The notes below the pieces were generated by a model. The model was not told the origin of the DNA. It made no database searches and saw nothing but the letters and a program-made list of their open reading frames with translations. The position numbers and the translations under genes were made by a program. Shown piece by piece: positions 21,790-31,911 of a DNA stretch of 64,000 nt (its first letter is position 1; the number at the start of each line of letters is the position of its first letter). The DNA is from Pandoraea eparura (GTDB lineage Bacteria; Pseudomonadota; Gammaproteobacteria; Burkholderiales; Burkholderiaceae), in NCBI RefSeq assembly GCF_902459725.1, contig NZ_CABPSH010000016.1, positions 31,520 to 95,519 on the forward strand, read 5' to 3'.

Positions 21790-22029
21790 CAGGCGAGCGG
21801 GGCGCAGAAACACTCAATACCGTTCGACAAGTTGATGACGTGCTGCGAGAGATCGCGTCCGCGTCTGAGGAGCAACGCAACGGCCTGAATGCGCTGTCAC
21901 GCGCGTTGTCGTAGATCGGTGCCGTCACCCAGCACAGCCCTCGTTGAGGAATCCGCTGCGGCGACTGAAGCGGTGCGAGATCAGACCAGAAAGCTGTTCG
22001 AAAGCGTTTCGAGTTTCAGGCTGGCGTGG
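21790..22029 (+). pseudogene. Remnant of a methyl-accepting chemotaxis protein C-terminus
   Basis: The frame from about 21790 reads like the signalling helix of a chemoreceptor (VDDVLREIASASEEQRNGLN). It then meets an in-frame TAG at 21911. After a one-base frame change near 21938 it resumes as [17 protein letters not shown] and RKLFESVSSFRL, the standard chemoreceptor ending (compare [12 protein letters not shown] in the intact receptor at 49145-51031). So there is one stop and one frameshift, and the whole N-terminal part is missing. It cannot make a receptor. It fills part of the 638-base gap between ophA2 and the hydrolase; the rest of that gap shows nothing apart from the operator. Confidence 0.8.
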
Positions 22030-22234
22030 GCGGGGGCGATTGCCCGATGCCAACCGGATGGGAGCGTCGGAATCCGAGAACAAGCGGCTGCAACGCCCGT
22101 GCCATCGCGCGGGCATCCAATACCGCTCCAATGCAACATGCGATCGTCGAGCGCGCCCTACTTCTGCAACGATGCACGTCCGCCCTCGGGCCAGCCAGTT
22201 CACCGTGCCACTGACATCAACCCGTACAAAACCA

Positions 22235-23098
22235 CTACCCAGCCAATTGCACAAGCGCCCGATTAAACGCGCCAGGGTTGGCGATGTTCATGCCATGCGA
22301 GGCGCCAGCGATGGTTTGACGTTCAGCGTGTCCGATCCACTGTTGAAGTCGCTCGACGGTGTTCCGGAACATGCGCGGGCTCTTCTGCCCATCGATCAAC
22401 AGTGTCCGGCATTGGATTTCGCGGGCGGCTTCAGGGGTATAGGCGGGCAGCGGATCGCGCAACTGCTTGGGCAGCGTTACCGCATTGTCCAGTGCCATCC
22501 TGCGGAAGCTCTGCGTGCTCTTGCTCCAGAAGCCAGGCATCGTGACCGAGTCCACAAACAGGTTCAGGCCGGCGTCGAATTTGCCTTGCTCGATCAACCC
22601 GGCGGCCGTGGCTCTCAACAATTGCGTGGCAGGCGGCAATTTACCGGTCTCCGCTTGCGGCGTGGCCTGCAACGGACCGCCGGGGTCGGCCAGCGTGAGC
22701 GTCTTCACCAGGTGCGGGTATTGACGCGCCAGGTGAAAGGCCACGCAGCCGCCACGCGAGTGGCCGACGAGATGCACCGCGCCACGGCCCAGCGCCTCGA
22801 TGAACTCCGCCATCTCCGCCACGTGCGCTTCCCAACTGAAGTCACCGTGCCCGAACGCGTGCGTTTCCGGCCAATAGTGACCCAGGCTCGGCGCGAAACA
22901 GCGGAAGTGCGCCGACAACCCGGCAAGCTGCGAATCCCAATAACGGTAATCGCACAACGACCCGTGCACAAAGACCATCGGCTCGCCGCTGCCGGCTTCC
23001 ACGTAGGGCACCGAGGCGCCTGACGCAATGGCCGCAAAATTGGGTTGCGGCTGCACACCGGCAAGGGCCAGCGTCGTCAGGGGCGTGTGGGCATTCAT
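22235..23098 (-). CDS. Alpha/beta-fold hydrolase
   Basis: A 287-residue serine hydrolase. The oxyanion block is VFVHGSLCDYRYW, the nucleophile elbow is GHSRGG (Ser in LVGHSRGGC) and the catalytic His lies near the end in GASHGMN. The fold covers esterases, haloperoxidases and epoxide hydrolases, and the sequence does not decide between them. It is divergent from a LysR gene, with a palindrome in the 110-base spacer, so that regulator probably controls it. Being next to the phthalate genes it might hydrolyse a phthalate ester, but nothing in the sequence shows this. There is no signal peptide. Confidence 0.85.
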   Translation of the reverse strand: MNAHTPLTTLALAGVQPQPNFAAIASGASVPYVEAGSGEPMVFVHGSLCDYRYWDSQLAGLSAHFRCFAPSLGHYWPETHAFGHGDFSWEAHVAEMAEFIEALGRGAVHLVGHSRGGCVAFHLARQYPHLVKTLTLADPGGPLQATPQAETGKLPPATQLLRATAAGLIEQGKFDAGLNLFVDSVTMPGFWSKSTQSFRRMALDNAVTLPKQLRDPLPAYTPEAAREIQCRTLLIDGQKSPRMFRNTVERLQQWIGHAERQTIAGASHGMNIANPGAFNRALVQLAG

Positions 23099-23131
23099 AG
23101 TCAAGACTCCGTTTTCCCAAACTTTGCGCCA

Positions 23132-23155
23132 ATGCGATGGAAAAGAAAATCGCAT
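23132..23155. promoter_or_regulatory. Candidate LysR operator between the hydrolase and LysR genes
   Basis: ATGCGAT, ten bases, ATCGCAT: a perfect 7-bp inverted repeat in the divergent spacer. TGATGCA is also repeated twice within the next 35 bases. Confidence 0.55.
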
Positions 23156-23208
23156 AATATTGATGCAATCTTTCAGTTTTTCTGATGCATCTACGCGAGC
23201 CAGTGCCC

Positions 23209-24072
23209 ATGAGTACCGAGATGAAAGCCCTCGACGTTGGCGTTCTCACCATGATCGTTGCCGTTGCCGATACGGGCACGATCAGTCGAGCCGCCGATCT
23301 TGTGCACCGCTCGCAATCGGCGGTGAGCATGCAGATCAAGGCGCTGGAGTCGGCGCTTGGCAAAGCGCTCTTCGTGCGTAGGCCGCGCAGCGTGGTGCCG
23401 ACGCAAGACGGCGAGGTGCTGCTGGCATACGCGCGGCGGATCATTGCGCTGCGCGATGAGGCCTGGGCCGCGGTCGTGCGGCCGGACGTGACGGGCCGCG
23501 TGGTGATCGGTGTGCCGGACGATTACGCGTCGTCGCTCTTCCCGCCGATTCTCAAGAAATTCTCGGCGAGCTTCCCCAAGGTCGAAATCCAGGTGATTGG
23601 CCTGCCCAGCGTTGCGCTGGCGCCGATGCTGCGCGATGGCACGGTGGACCTCGTCTGCGCGACACGGGTTAAAGGACTGACCGGTGATTTCTTGCGGCAC
23701 GAGCCGATGGTGTGGGCCACCGCCCCCGGCGCGACGGACATCTGGCTAGAGCGGCCACTGCCCATCGCGGTGTTCTTGCCAGGAAGCGTCGCGCGCGAGA
23801 AGGCGATTCGGAGCCTGGAGCGCGCGAAGATCGCGTATCGAACGTCGTATGAGAGTCCGAGCCTGCTGGGCCTGCTGACCATGGCCCGAGCCGGCCTCGC
23901 CATTACCCCGCTGGCGCGATGTGCCGTGCCGTCTGATTTCACGTTGCTCGGGGCGGCGCATGGTCTGCCGGAGATTGGCACGCTCGAGATCGTCCTTGCG
24001 CGAAGTGTGACGTCTAACCGCCAGCCCTGCGATTTTCTCGCGGAGCGCATCATCGCTGAGCTGAGTGCATGA
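23209..24072 (+). CDS. LysR-family transcriptional regulator
   Basis: A 287-residue regulator. The helix-turn-helix is TGTISRAADLVHRSQSAVSM near residues 21-40, then a LysR substrate-binding domain. Wording such as VHRSQSAVSMQIKALE is typical of the branch that includes regulators of hydrolases and aromatic genes. It is divergent from the alpha/beta hydrolase, which is the likely target. The start is uncertain: ATG 23185, 23209 and 23221 are all in frame and none has a strong ribosome site; 23209 gives the usual N-terminal length. Confidence 0.9.
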   Translation: MSTEMKALDVGVLTMIVAVADTGTISRAADLVHRSQSAVSMQIKALESALGKALFVRRPRSVVPTQDGEVLLAYARRIIALRDEAWAAVVRPDVTGRVVIGVPDDYASSLFPPILKKFSASFPKVEIQVIGLPSVALAPMLRDGTVDLVCATRVKGLTGDFLRHEPMVWATAPGATDIWLERPLPIAVFLPGSVAREKAIRSLERAKIAYRTSYESPSLLGLLTMARAGLAITPLARCAVPSDFTLLGAAHGLPEIGTLEIVLARSVTSNRQPCDFLAERIIAELSA

Positions 24073-24375
24073 GTTCGCTGAGATGGGCCTCGCCTTACGG
24101 CTCATGCACGAGGCTCCTTTGAAACAAAGGCGATTTTTCGCTGTGCGTTTCGGAGCCCTGCATTTCTCGAGCGCCCCGCAATCCGACGCCATCGCGGCCT
24201 CCTGCTCTCCGCCAAGCGGCAGATTGATTAGCGTCAGATGTTCGTGGCAAGGAAGCTCGGCCTTCGCGCCCGACCGCTACCGCTGAGGCGCGAAGACAGA
24301 AAAGCGGCAGTAAATCTTTAATGCCCGTGAAGATTGGGCGACGGAGCCGACGGGTCCTTTCTCCGCGGGCACGAT
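24073..24375. other. Gene-free interval between convergent LysR and SDR genes
   Basis: About 300 bases in which no plausible protein, RNA or clear hairpin with a T-run was seen. Confidence 0.5.
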
Positions 24376-25182
24376 TTACGCGAGCCCGAAAGTTTTCCTC
24401 AGGCTAGCATCGACCGGCCCGGCGGGCATGAAGCGCCGCAATTTTCTCAGGAGCGATGCCTCACCCGCCGGCGTGCGGCGCATACGCCAGCTGCCTATCG
24501 CGGCTTCAACGATTGTGCTTGCCACGCCATCAGGTGCGGAGGCACCTTTGACGCTGTCGACGACGGCGCCCGATGCAAGCGCACGCTCGCGGTCATAGGC
24601 GGCGATTTTCGAACCCGCTTGAGGCGCATTGACATCGAGATTGGTTCGGGTAAAGGACGGCTCGATCAGCGTTGCGCGGATGCCGAACTGGCGCACCTCG
24701 TGATCCAGTGTCTCGGTCAACCCCTCGACGGCGTGCTTGGACGCCGCATAGAGTCCCATGTAAGGTGCCGGCAAAAAGCCGAGTACCGAACTGATATTGA
24801 CGATCCGTCCGCGTCGTTGCGCCCGCATGTGTGGAAGCACTGCCTGGGTCGTACGCAGAATGCTGAATACGTTGGTATCGAATAGCGTCGCGGCTTCTGT
24901 AACCGACGTTTCCTCCACCGCTCCGATCAGCGTGGTGCCGGCATTGTTGACGAGCACGTCGATGCGCCCGGCACGATCGACAATTGCATGAATCCCAGTT
25001 CGAACGGAAGCGTCGTCGCGCACATCCATCTCCACCAACTCAACGCCGCCCAATGGCGCCGCTTTTGCGATGCTGCGCACGGTGCCGAATACGCGGCACC
25101 CGCGCTTTGCGAACTTCTCGGCGGTCGCGCGTCCGATACCAGACGACACGCCGGTGACAACGACCACTTCGGAATTAGGCAT
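24376..25182 (-). CDS. Short-chain dehydrogenase/reductase at the end of the efflux operon
   Basis: A 268-residue SDR with TGVSSGIG near residue 10, NNAG around residue 79 and the active-site Tyr-x3-Lys in YAASK. The C-terminal part resembles the retinol-dehydrogenase-like oxidoreductases. It begins 35 bases after the RND pump stop on the same strand, with AAGGAAA before its ATG, so it is probably the last gene of that operon. Its link to efflux is unknown; it may modify the exported compound. Confidence 0.88.
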   Translation of the reverse strand: MPNSEVVVVTGVSSGIGRATAEKFAKRGCRVFGTVRSIAKAAPLGGVELVEMDVRDDASVRTGIHAIVDRAGRIDVLVNNAGTTLIGAVEETSVTEAATLFDTNVFSILRTTQAVLPHMRAQRRGRIVNISSVLGFLPAPYMGLYAASKHAVEGLTETLDHEVRQFGIRATLIEPSFTRTNLDVNAPQAGSKIAAYDRERALASGAVVDSVKGASAPDGVASTIVEAAIGSWRMRRTPAGEASLLRKLRRFMPAGPVDASLRKTFGLA

Positions 25183-25217
25183 AGCAATTTCCTTCCATAC
25201 AGTAGACTGATTGCGTT

Positions 25218-28200
25218 TTAGCTGCGCGCGTCTTGCAACGTCGGTTCGGGAGGAGAGGCGTGCTCGTGGTGACCCTTGCGGGCGGCTGCCGGGTTGCCGG
25301 GCCGAATCCTGAACCAGATCGAATACATCGCTGGGAGGAACGCTAGCGTCAGCACCGTTCCTGCGAACGTTCCACCGATCAGCGTGTAGGCGAGCGTGCC
25401 CCAGAACACCGAGTGAGTTAGCGGGATGAACGCGAGGATCGCCGCCATCGCAGTCAGGACCACCGGACGCGCGCGCTGCACCGTGGCTTCGACGACCGCA
25501 CGAAACGGGTCAAGTCCCGCCTGCTCGTTCTGGTGGATCTGCCCGATCAGGATCAGTGTGTTACGCATCAGAATGCCGGACAGTGCAATGAGGCCGACCA
25601 GCGCGTTGATGCCGAATGGCTGCCGGAACAGGATCAACGTCGGCACCACACCGATCAGACCCAGTGGACTAGTCAAGAACACCATCACCATCGCGGAGAT
25701 CGAACGTACCTGGAAGATGATGATGATCAGCGTGATCGCCAGCATGATCGGGAACAGCGGCAGCATTGCGGCCGTCGCCTTTCCCGACTCCTCGATGGAG
25801 CCCGCTTCCTCGATTCGATAGCCGCTGGGGAGCCTCGCCATGATGGGTTGAAGCTGCTTCGTGATAGCGGCCGAGACGTCCGGCGGCTGCAGGCCATCGG
25901 CGATATCGCCGCGCACCGTGATCGTCGGTACGCGATCGCGCCAGCGCATGATCGGTTCTTCCAAGCGCACCTCGACCTTGCCGACCTGCGACAGCGGGAT
26001 GCGCTGCCCGTTCGCTCCTGCCAGCGTGAAGTCGCCGAGGCGCGCGGGGTCGAGCCGGACGTCACCGACCGAGCGTGCGATGACCGGCACAGTCCGGATA
26101 TCCTCGCGCACAGCAGTGACGGGCACCCCGGTAAGCAGAAACTGCAACTGTTGAGCGACGGCGCTGGACGTTAGCCCCACCGCCTGCAGACGGTCCTGCT
26201 GTAACTTGAAATGCAGGGTCGGAGATCGCGTGCCCCAATCAGCATTGACCGTGCGCATCATCGGACTGCCGTCCATTACGCGCTGAACCTCGGCCGCGAT
26301 ACCGCGCAGCCTGTCCGTGTCTGGACCGGTGACCCGGTAGGCGACCGGGAATGGCGAATAGGGCCCGAACACAAGTTGCGTGACCCGAACGCGCGCTTCC
26401 GGGGCGAGACCGTCTGCGATGGCCTGACGCATCCGCTGCTTCAATGCGTCGCGCGCTTCCTGACTTTCCGTGCGGATCACGATCTTCGCGAACGACGGGT
26501 CGGGTAGCTCCGGCCCCATCGCCAGAAAGAAGCGCGGCGCACCCTGCCCGACGTACGCAGTGACGATTTTTGCTTCCTTTTGCTTTGCAAGCCACGCTTC
26601 GACTTTCTTCGTGGCGGCGCTGGTCTGGGAGATCGACGTGCCGTAGGGCATCTGCACCTCGACCAGCACTTCGGGACGGTCGGAGATCGGGAAGAACTGT
26701 TTCTTGACGATCGCCATGCCGAGAATCGCGAGCACGAACAGGCCGCCGACCGAACCGGCGACGAGCCATTTGCGCGCGATCACGCGTGTCAGCAACTGGC
26801 GGAAGCGGTTGTAGCGGGGCGTGTCGTAGATTGCGTCGTGACCGCCTTCGAACTTTCTGAACTCCGGCAGCATCGTCACGCCGAGATATGGCGTGAAGAC
26901 CACCGCCACGACCCATGATGCGATCAGCGCGATCCCAACGATCCAGAACATGTTGCTGGTGTATTCGCCCGCGGTGGATCGCGCGAAGCCGTTCGGCATG
27001 AAGCCGACCGCGGTCACCAGCGTGCCGGCGAGCATCGGCGCGGCCGTGTGGCTCCACGCGTACGCCGACGCGGCCACGCGCCCGTAGCCTTCCTCCATCT
27101 TCACGACCATCATCTCGATCGCGATAATCGCGTCGTCGACGAGCAGGCCGAGCGCCAGGATCAGCGAGCCGAGCGTGATGCGGTCGAAATTCTTGCCGGT
27201 CGCGGCCATCACGATAAACACCACGGCCAGCGTCAACGGCACGGCCGCCGCAACGACGAGGCCTACGCGCCAGCCCATGCTGACGAAGCTCACCAGCATG
27301 ACGACGAGCAGCGCGGCAAAGAACTTGACCATGAACTCGTTGACGGACGAGCTGATGTTCACAGACTGATCGGTCACCTTGGTCAGGCTCATACCCAGCG
27401 GAAGTCCGGCGTTGATTGCGCCGACCTCGCTGTCCAGCGCCTTGCCGAGGTCGAGTCCGTTCCAGCCGTCGCGCATCACGACGCCCAGCAGCAGTGCGGG
27501 TTCGCCGTTGTTGCGGATCATGAACGTCGCCGGATCTTCATAACCTCGCGTAACGGTGGCAATGTCCGACAGCTTCAGCGTGCGACCTTGCGCCACGACC
27601 GGCGTGTCCCGGATCTTCTGCAGGTTGTCAAAGGCACCGTCAAGTCGGATGAACACCTCCGGACCTTTGGTCTCCACGGAGCCGGCGGGCGTCAGGGCGT
27701 TCTGGCCATTGAGCGCGGCGAACACGTCCTGCGGGCTGATACCGAGCGTTGCCAGCCGGTCGTGCGAGAACTGGACATAAATGCGCTCACCCTGTTCGCC
27801 GATGATGTTGACCTTCTTCACGCCGGGCACGTGCAGCAGCCGTTGTCGCAGCGACTCGGCATCGCGCACGAGCAGGCGTTGCGGTTCGCCCTTCGCTTTC
27901 AGCGCGAAGAGCGCAAAGGTGACGTCGGCATATTCGTCGTTGACCATAGGCCCGATCACACCGGCTGGTAGATTGGCGGCTTCGTCGTTGATCTTTTTCC
28001 GGGCCTGGTAGAACTGCTCTTGCACCTCCGAAGGCGGCGTGCTGTCGAGCAACGTCAGCGTAGTGAAGGCCAGGCCGGGGCGCGTATAGGTCTCGGTCCG
28101 GTCGTACCAGCGCAGCTCCTGCATGCGCTTTTCGATTTTCTCGGCGACCTGATCGTGCATTTCCTGCGCGGTGGCGCCTGGCCACGCAGTGACGATGGTC

Positions 28201-28349
28201 ATCACCTTGACCGTGAAAGCGGGGTCTTCCGCGCGCCCCAGCTTGAAGAACGACACCAGCCCGGCCAAAGAGATCAGGCAGATCAGGAACAGGGTGATGG
28301 AGCGCTCGCGCACGGCGAGCGCCGACAGGTTGAATCGACCTTCGCTCAC
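25218..28349 (-). CDS. RND-family efflux permease (inner membrane)
   Basis: A 1043-residue proton-driven pump of the AcrB fold, closest in wording to the TriC/MexK branch. The N-terminal helix ([20 protein letters not shown]) is followed by the first porter domain. The TM4 region has [12 protein letters not shown], with the paired Asp of the proton relay. The second half repeats the plan. The GTG at 28349 was chosen because GGAG precedes it and it overlaps the stop of the membrane fusion gene as GTGA. A longer frame upstream is only the overlapping gene read in the wrong frame. The pump works with the fusion protein at 28346-29461 and probably the outer membrane factor at 30238-31698. Confidence 0.95.
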   Translation of the reverse strand: MSEGRFNLSALAVRERSITLFLICLISLAGLVSFFKLGRAEDPAFTVKVMTIVTAWPGATAQEMHDQVAEKIEKRMQELRWYDRTETYTRPGLAFTTLTLLDSTPPSEVQEQFYQARKKINDEAANLPAGVIGPMVNDEYADVTFALFALKAKGEPQRLLVRDAESLRQRLLHVPGVKKVNIIGEQGERIYVQFSHDRLATLGISPQDVFAALNGQNALTPAGSVETKGPEVFIRLDGAFDNLQKIRDTPVVAQGRTLKLSDIATVTRGYEDPATFMIRNNGEPALLLGVVMRDGWNGLDLGKALDSEVGAINAGLPLGMSLTKVTDQSVNISSSVNEFMVKFFAALLVVMLVSFVSMGWRVGLVVAAAVPLTLAVVFIVMAATGKNFDRITLGSLILALGLLVDDAIIAIEMMVVKMEEGYGRVAASAYAWSHTAAPMLAGTLVTAVGFMPNGFARSTAGEYTSNMFWIVGIALIASWVVAVVFTPYLGVTMLPEFRKFEGGHDAIYDTPRYNRFRQLLTRVIARKWLVAGSVGGLFVLAILGMAIVKKQFFPISDRPEVLVEVQMPYGTSISQTSAATKKVEAWLAKQKEAKIVTAYVGQGAPRFFLAMGPELPDPSFAKIVIRTESQEARDALKQRMRQAIADGLAPEARVRVTQLVFGPYSPFPVAYRVTGPDTDRLRGIAAEVQRVMDGSPMMRTVNADWGTRSPTLHFKLQQDRLQAVGLTSSAVAQQLQFLLTGVPVTAVREDIRTVPVIARSVGDVRLDPARLGDFTLAGANGQRIPLSQVGKVEVRLEEPIMRWRDRVPTITVRGDIADGLQPPDVSAAITKQLQPIMARLPSGYRIEEAGSIEESGKATAAMLPLFPIMLAITLIIIIFQVRSISAMVMVFLTSPLGLIGVVPTLILFRQPFGINALVGLIALSGILMRNTLILIGQIHQNEQAGLDPFRAVVEATVQRARPVVLTAMAAILAFIPLTHSVFWGTLAYTLIGGTFAGTVLTLAFLPAMYSIWFRIRPGNPAAARKGHHEHASPPEPTLQDARS

Positions 28350-29461
28350 GGACGTGCTCCTTCGCTCGCCATCGCGACGCTCTGGCTGGACACGCGGACC
28401 GGCTCGCCCTCGCGCAGCAACTGAGCGCCAAGCGCGACGACCCTGTCGCCTTGCTTCAACGTACCTGACACGCGAGCGCTGTCGTCGTCCAGGTGAAGAA
28501 CCGTCACCGGCCGCCACGCAACCTTGGCCGGTTCGCCGCTTATCAGCCACACGCCCGGGCCCTTGCCCGTGTCGAGCACCGCGCCAATCGGGACCTGCAA
28601 ACGGTCTTGCGCCACAGAAGGTACGTCCGGAATCTGGACCGTCACCGTCGCGCCCAGTGGGGCGTCGGCGAGTTTACCCTGCAGGACATACCGCGCTTCA
28701 AAGGTCCGGGTGCGGGGATCCGCGTTATCCGAGAGCTGACGTAGCGTCGCCGGCACGGTGCTGCCGCCGCTGCCGAAGAGCGTTGCCTGGGCGACCGAAC
28801 CTATCGCGGGACGCAGGGTTTCGGGTAGCTGGATGACCGCCTCGCGACGCCCAGCGTGAGCGAGGCGCACGACAGGTTGTCCCGCGCTGACGACCTGACC
28901 GGGTTCGGCCAACGTTTCCATCACCACGCCATCGCCGTCCGCCGTCAACTCAGCATAGCCCGTCGCATTGCGCGCCACGTCGGCATCAGCCTCGGCTGCA
29001 TTGAGTTGCGCCCTGGCGGCATCAGCGGCCGCCTTGGCCTGGTCGTAGGCCGAAGCTGAGATCGCTCCCGTGCCGCGCAGGTCGCGATAGCGCTCCTCAT
29101 CCTGCGCGGTCTGCTGCGCTCGCGCTCGCGCGGCTGTGACCGCCTCCTGTCGGGCTCGCGCGGCAAGCTTGAGATCGATGGGGTCGAGGCGCATCAGCGG
29201 CTGACCGCGTTTGACGGTTTGGCCGGCATCCACCAGCCGTTCCAGCACCTTTCCGGAAACACGGAAACCCAGATCGCTCTGCACGCGTGCCGCGACGATC
29301 CCCGTGAACGAACGGGACCCGGGGATGGCGCGTTTGACGACGGCCATGCGCACCAGTGGGGCTTCGGTGCGCGGATCGGGCTGTGGTTTTTCGCCACAGG
29401 CCGCTAGCGCTAACGGCAGTGCACAGGCGAGTGCGGGGATGGCGAGGCGACGCGAGAACAT
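28346..29461 (-). CDS. RND efflux membrane fusion lipoprotein
   Basis: Periplasmic adaptor of 371 residues. It has a lipoprotein signal (lipobox LAAC, Cys at residue 22), then lipoyl halves (FRVSGKVLERLVDAGQTVKR) on either side of an Ala/Arg-rich coiled-coil hairpin, and beta-barrel domains. It links the pump at 25218-28349 to an outer membrane channel. It is the first gene of the operon. The upstream 82 bases hold nested palindromes, one of which resembles the site before the divergent outer membrane factor, so TetR control is likely. Confidence 0.94.
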   Translation of the reverse strand: MFSRRLAIPALACALPLALAACGEKPQPDPRTEAPLVRMAVVKRAIPGSRSFTGIVAARVQSDLGFRVSGKVLERLVDAGQTVKRGQPLMRLDPIDLKLAARARQEAVTAARARAQQTAQDEERYRDLRGTGAISASAYDQAKAAADAARAQLNAAEADADVARNATGYAELTADGDGVVMETLAEPGQVVSAGQPVVRLAHAGRREAVIQLPETLRPAIGSVAQATLFGSGGSTVPATLRQLSDNADPRTRTFEARYVLQGKLADAPLGATVTVQIPDVPSVAQDRLQVPIGAVLDTGKGPGVWLISGEPAKVAWRPVTVLHLDDDSARVSGTLKQGDRVVALGAQLLREGEPVRVSSQSVAMASEGARP

Positions 29462-29493
29462 GAAAGTTCCATCGATGAGTGAAGATGGCTTTC

Positions 29494-29532
29494 ATTGTGA
29501 TTCTAGTGACCAATATAGTCAAGCGTCACAAT
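29494..29532. promoter_or_regulatory. Candidate TetR operator at the efflux operon promoter
   Basis: An outer inverted repeat, ATTGTGA and TCACAAT 25 bases apart, encloses TAGTGACCAATATAGTCA (29504-29521). The inner site resembles the palindrome before the outer membrane factor gene (TGAC-TAT half-sites). Confidence 0.6.
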
Positions 29533-29543
29533 CTCGATCTCGA

Positions 29544-30161
29544 TTAAGGCGACAGACTACGAAGTACGAGGCTGGACAACTGGGCCGGCGCGACGTCGGT
29601 GGTATCACGGTTGTACTGAAGCAGCAGCGGGTTGAGGTAGGGGCGCAGCACCAGATAGATCGCCGTCGCGGTTTCGTCCAGCGGCGTCTTGCGCTCAAAG
29701 TCACCGCTTTGCCGGCCTTCCTGAAGCACTTCGCGAAGTAGCGTTCGAACACGAGCTTCGTAGGCTTGCACGGCCTGCCAGTTTTCCGTGGCGGCCGATG
29801 CTGCGATGTCGTAAAGCTTGCGATCCCGGAAAAACAGCTTGAGGCTGGCTTCGGTAAAGACCTTGAACACCCGTCGCAGCTTCTCCGGTGGCAGATCTGC
29901 CTCTGCAACCGCTGTCCGGACCTCGCGCTCGATTTCTTGCAGACAGTTGGCGCAGATCATCTCGCCAATGGCTTGCTTGGATTCGAAGAACTTGTAGATA
30001 TAAGCCTTCGAAAACCCGATCGCCTTCGCAAGATCGGAGACCGTCGTTTTCTCGTAGCCGTACCGGCTGAAGTGCTCGGTGGCGGCGGCAACGATCTGGT
30101 CCCGCACCTCGTGATCGGCCGGGCCGCGCGCGGGGACGGAGGGAGTGATGGAGTTTTTCAT
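29544..30161 (-). CDS. TetR-family repressor of the efflux genes
   Basis: A 205-residue repressor. The N-terminal helix-turn-helix is at about residues 32-60 (YGYEKTTVSDLAKAIGFSKA, then YIYKFFESKQ). The C-terminal ligand domain has the TetR_C form seen in regulators of RND pumps. It lies between the pump operon (same strand, downstream) and the divergent outer membrane factor gene. Matching palindromes are present at both promoters, so it probably represses both, and itself, until an exported compound binds. Confidence 0.92.
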   Translation of the reverse strand: MKNSITPSVPARGPADHEVRDQIVAAATEHFSRYGYEKTTVSDLAKAIGFSKAYIYKFFESKQAIGEMICANCLQEIEREVRTAVAEADLPPEKLRRVFKVFTEASLKLFFRDRKLYDIAASAATENWQAVQAYEARVRTLLREVLQEGRQSGDFERKTPLDETATAIYLVLRPYLNPLLLQYNRDTTDVAPAQLSSLVLRSLSP

Positions 30162-30189
30162 GCGGATAGCATACAGGAATGGACAACTA

Positions 30190-30213
30190 GTGACTATTTG
30201 GTATTATAGTCAC
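30190..30213. promoter_or_regulatory. TetR operator between tetR and the outer membrane factor gene
   Basis: GTGACTAT, eight bases, ATAGTCAC: a perfect 8-bp inverted repeat in the 76-base divergent spacer. It would cover both promoters. Confidence 0.7.
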
Positions 30214-30237
30214 AAATGAAACCTCGCGAAGACGCTT

Positions 30238-31698
30238 ATGCTACCTAAACACTTCCTTGCTGCGGTCATCGTCGCCAGCCTCTCGACAGGCTGCGCTGTC
30301 GGTCCAGATTATGTCCGACCCAATGTCGCCATGCCAAAGCAGTTTCAGGGTCAAGCCGCGGTGGATCAGCGGCCGTCGCGTGCCGCTGCCGACCTGGTCA
30401 CGTGGTGGACAGGTTTTGGTGATCCGCAACTGACACGATTCGTCACGCTCGCGCTGGAACAGAATCTGGACCTCGCGCAGGCCGCCGCGCGCGTCTCGCA
30501 GGCCCGCTCAGGACTCGGCGCGGCGGACGCCGCGCTGCTGCCGTCCGGCAATGTTAGCGGCCAGAGCGCGCGGGCCTACCAGTCGGTCGAGACCCCCCTG
30601 GGACGTGTCCTGAATTCGACGCCCGGTTTCGACCGCTACGGCAACGACTACGAGGCCAATTTCAGCGCGAGCTGGGAGCTGGATGTGTTCGGGGGCCTGC
30701 ATCGCGGTCGGGAAGCGGCGCTTGCCGACTATCAGGCGTCAGAGGCCGGCGAGGTAGCCACGCGCCTGGCAGTGGCAGCACAGACTGCCGACATCTACAT
30801 CACCATTCGTGGATTGCAGGCGCGTTTGCAGGTGGCCCGCAAGCAGTTGCAGACGCAGCAGGATCTGCTATCGACCATTAACCTCCTCTATGGAAAAGGG
30901 CTGGCGGCCGACCTCCAGGTGAGCCAGGCTGAAGGCGCGCTGGCTCAGGTTCAGGCATCCATTCCGGTCCTTGAGGCAGGGCAGGATGCAGCGATGAACG
31001 CGCTGGACGTCATGTTGGGTTCACAGCCCGGCACGCACCGGGCCGAGCTGCTCAAGGGCGGGGATATCCCGGTCGCTCCTCGAATCACTGGCACAGGATC
31101 GCCTGGCGAGTTGCTCAGGCGTCGGCCCGACCTGATCGTGGCCGAACGTCGCCTGGCTGCATCGAATGCGCGTATCGGCGTGGCCATCGCAGAGTATTAC
31201 CCCAAGGTTTCGCTCAGCGGACTGATTGGGAGCGCCACCTCAGTGGCTAGCGGCAACCTGTTCAGTGGCGGCGCCAGTCAAGCCGCTGGCTTGCTGGGGC
31301 TGCGCTGGCGTCTATTCGATTTTGGCCGAATCAACGCGCAGATTAATGCGGCCAAAGGGCAGGAAGCCGAAATGCTTGCCGCGTACCGGCTTGCCGCATT
31401 GCACGCAACGGAGGACGTCGAGAATTCTTTCTCGGCACTCGTCAAGCGCGAAGCGCAGGCTGCCATTCTCGCGCAGGGTGTGAGCGCGCTCGGGCGCGCG
31501 CGAGCGGCCTCATTCGCCGCTTATCAAAAGGGTGTCGTCAGCCTGGTCGAAGTGCTGCAGGCAGACGACAACCTCTTACGCGCCTCGGATGGGCAGGTGC
31601 AGGCGCAAACGGAATCGGCGCGCGCAGCGGTCGCGGCATTCAAGGCGCTTGGCGGGGGGTGGCAACCCACCGATCCTGATGCAGTTGCAAATCGATAA
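30238..31698 (+). CDS. Outer membrane factor (NodT/OprM family lipoprotein)
   Basis: TolC-like outer membrane channel of 486 residues. The signal peptide ends in a lipobox (STGC, Cys at 19), followed by AVGPDYVRP, the family opening. Two repeats of the OEP domain give the trimeric barrel and tunnel; ASWELDVFGG and RWRLFDFGR mark the two equivalent strands. It is divergent from the TetR gene and close to the RND pair, so it is the likely exit duct of that pump. The splitting of the tripartite genes on two strands around one repressor suggests shared control through the palindrome at 30190. Confidence 0.95.
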   Translation: MLPKHFLAAVIVASLSTGCAVGPDYVRPNVAMPKQFQGQAAVDQRPSRAAADLVTWWTGFGDPQLTRFVTLALEQNLDLAQAAARVSQARSGLGAADAALLPSGNVSGQSARAYQSVETPLGRVLNSTPGFDRYGNDYEANFSASWELDVFGGLHRGREAALADYQASEAGEVATRLAVAAQTADIYITIRGLQARLQVARKQLQTQQDLLSTINLLYGKGLAADLQVSQAEGALAQVQASIPVLEAGQDAAMNALDVMLGSQPGTHRAELLKGGDIPVAPRITGTGSPGELLRRRPDLIVAERRLAASNARIGVAIAEYYPKVSLSGLIGSATSVASGNLFSGGASQAAGLLGLRWRLFDFGRINAQINAAKGQEAEMLAAYRLAALHATEDVENSFSALVKREAQAAILAQGVSALGRARAASFAAYQKGVVSLVEVLQADDNLLRASDGQVQAQTESARAAVAAFKALGGGWQPTDPDAVANR

Positions 31699-31816
31699 AG
31701 CCATCCCTCCGGGTCGATCGCCATCGGGCGCCGGCGTATGTGCGACTGACCAAGCCTTGAATCCAAGCTGTGAACCCTATCCCAGATGCCACCGATTTGG
31801 GCGCGGCGACCGACAT

Positions 31817-31857
31817 AAAAAAATGGCGCCGCGAACCTTCAGTTCGCGGCGCCATTT
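31817..31857 (-). terminator. Intrinsic terminator of acnB
   Basis: A perfect 16-bp stem (AAATGGCGCCGCGAAC and its complement) with a five-base loop, followed on the minus strand by seven T in all. It stands 55 bases after the acnB stop and also separates it from the convergent outer membrane factor gene. Confidence 0.93.
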
Positions 31858-31911
31858 CGCCGTGCTTCTGGCATTACGGCGCAAGCAACGCACCGTAACA
31901 CGCCATCACAC

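Noticed and set aside
24065..24286. A 73-codon frame after the LysR gene
   Set aside because: Overlaps the LysR end, has no ribosome site and no recognisable sequence.
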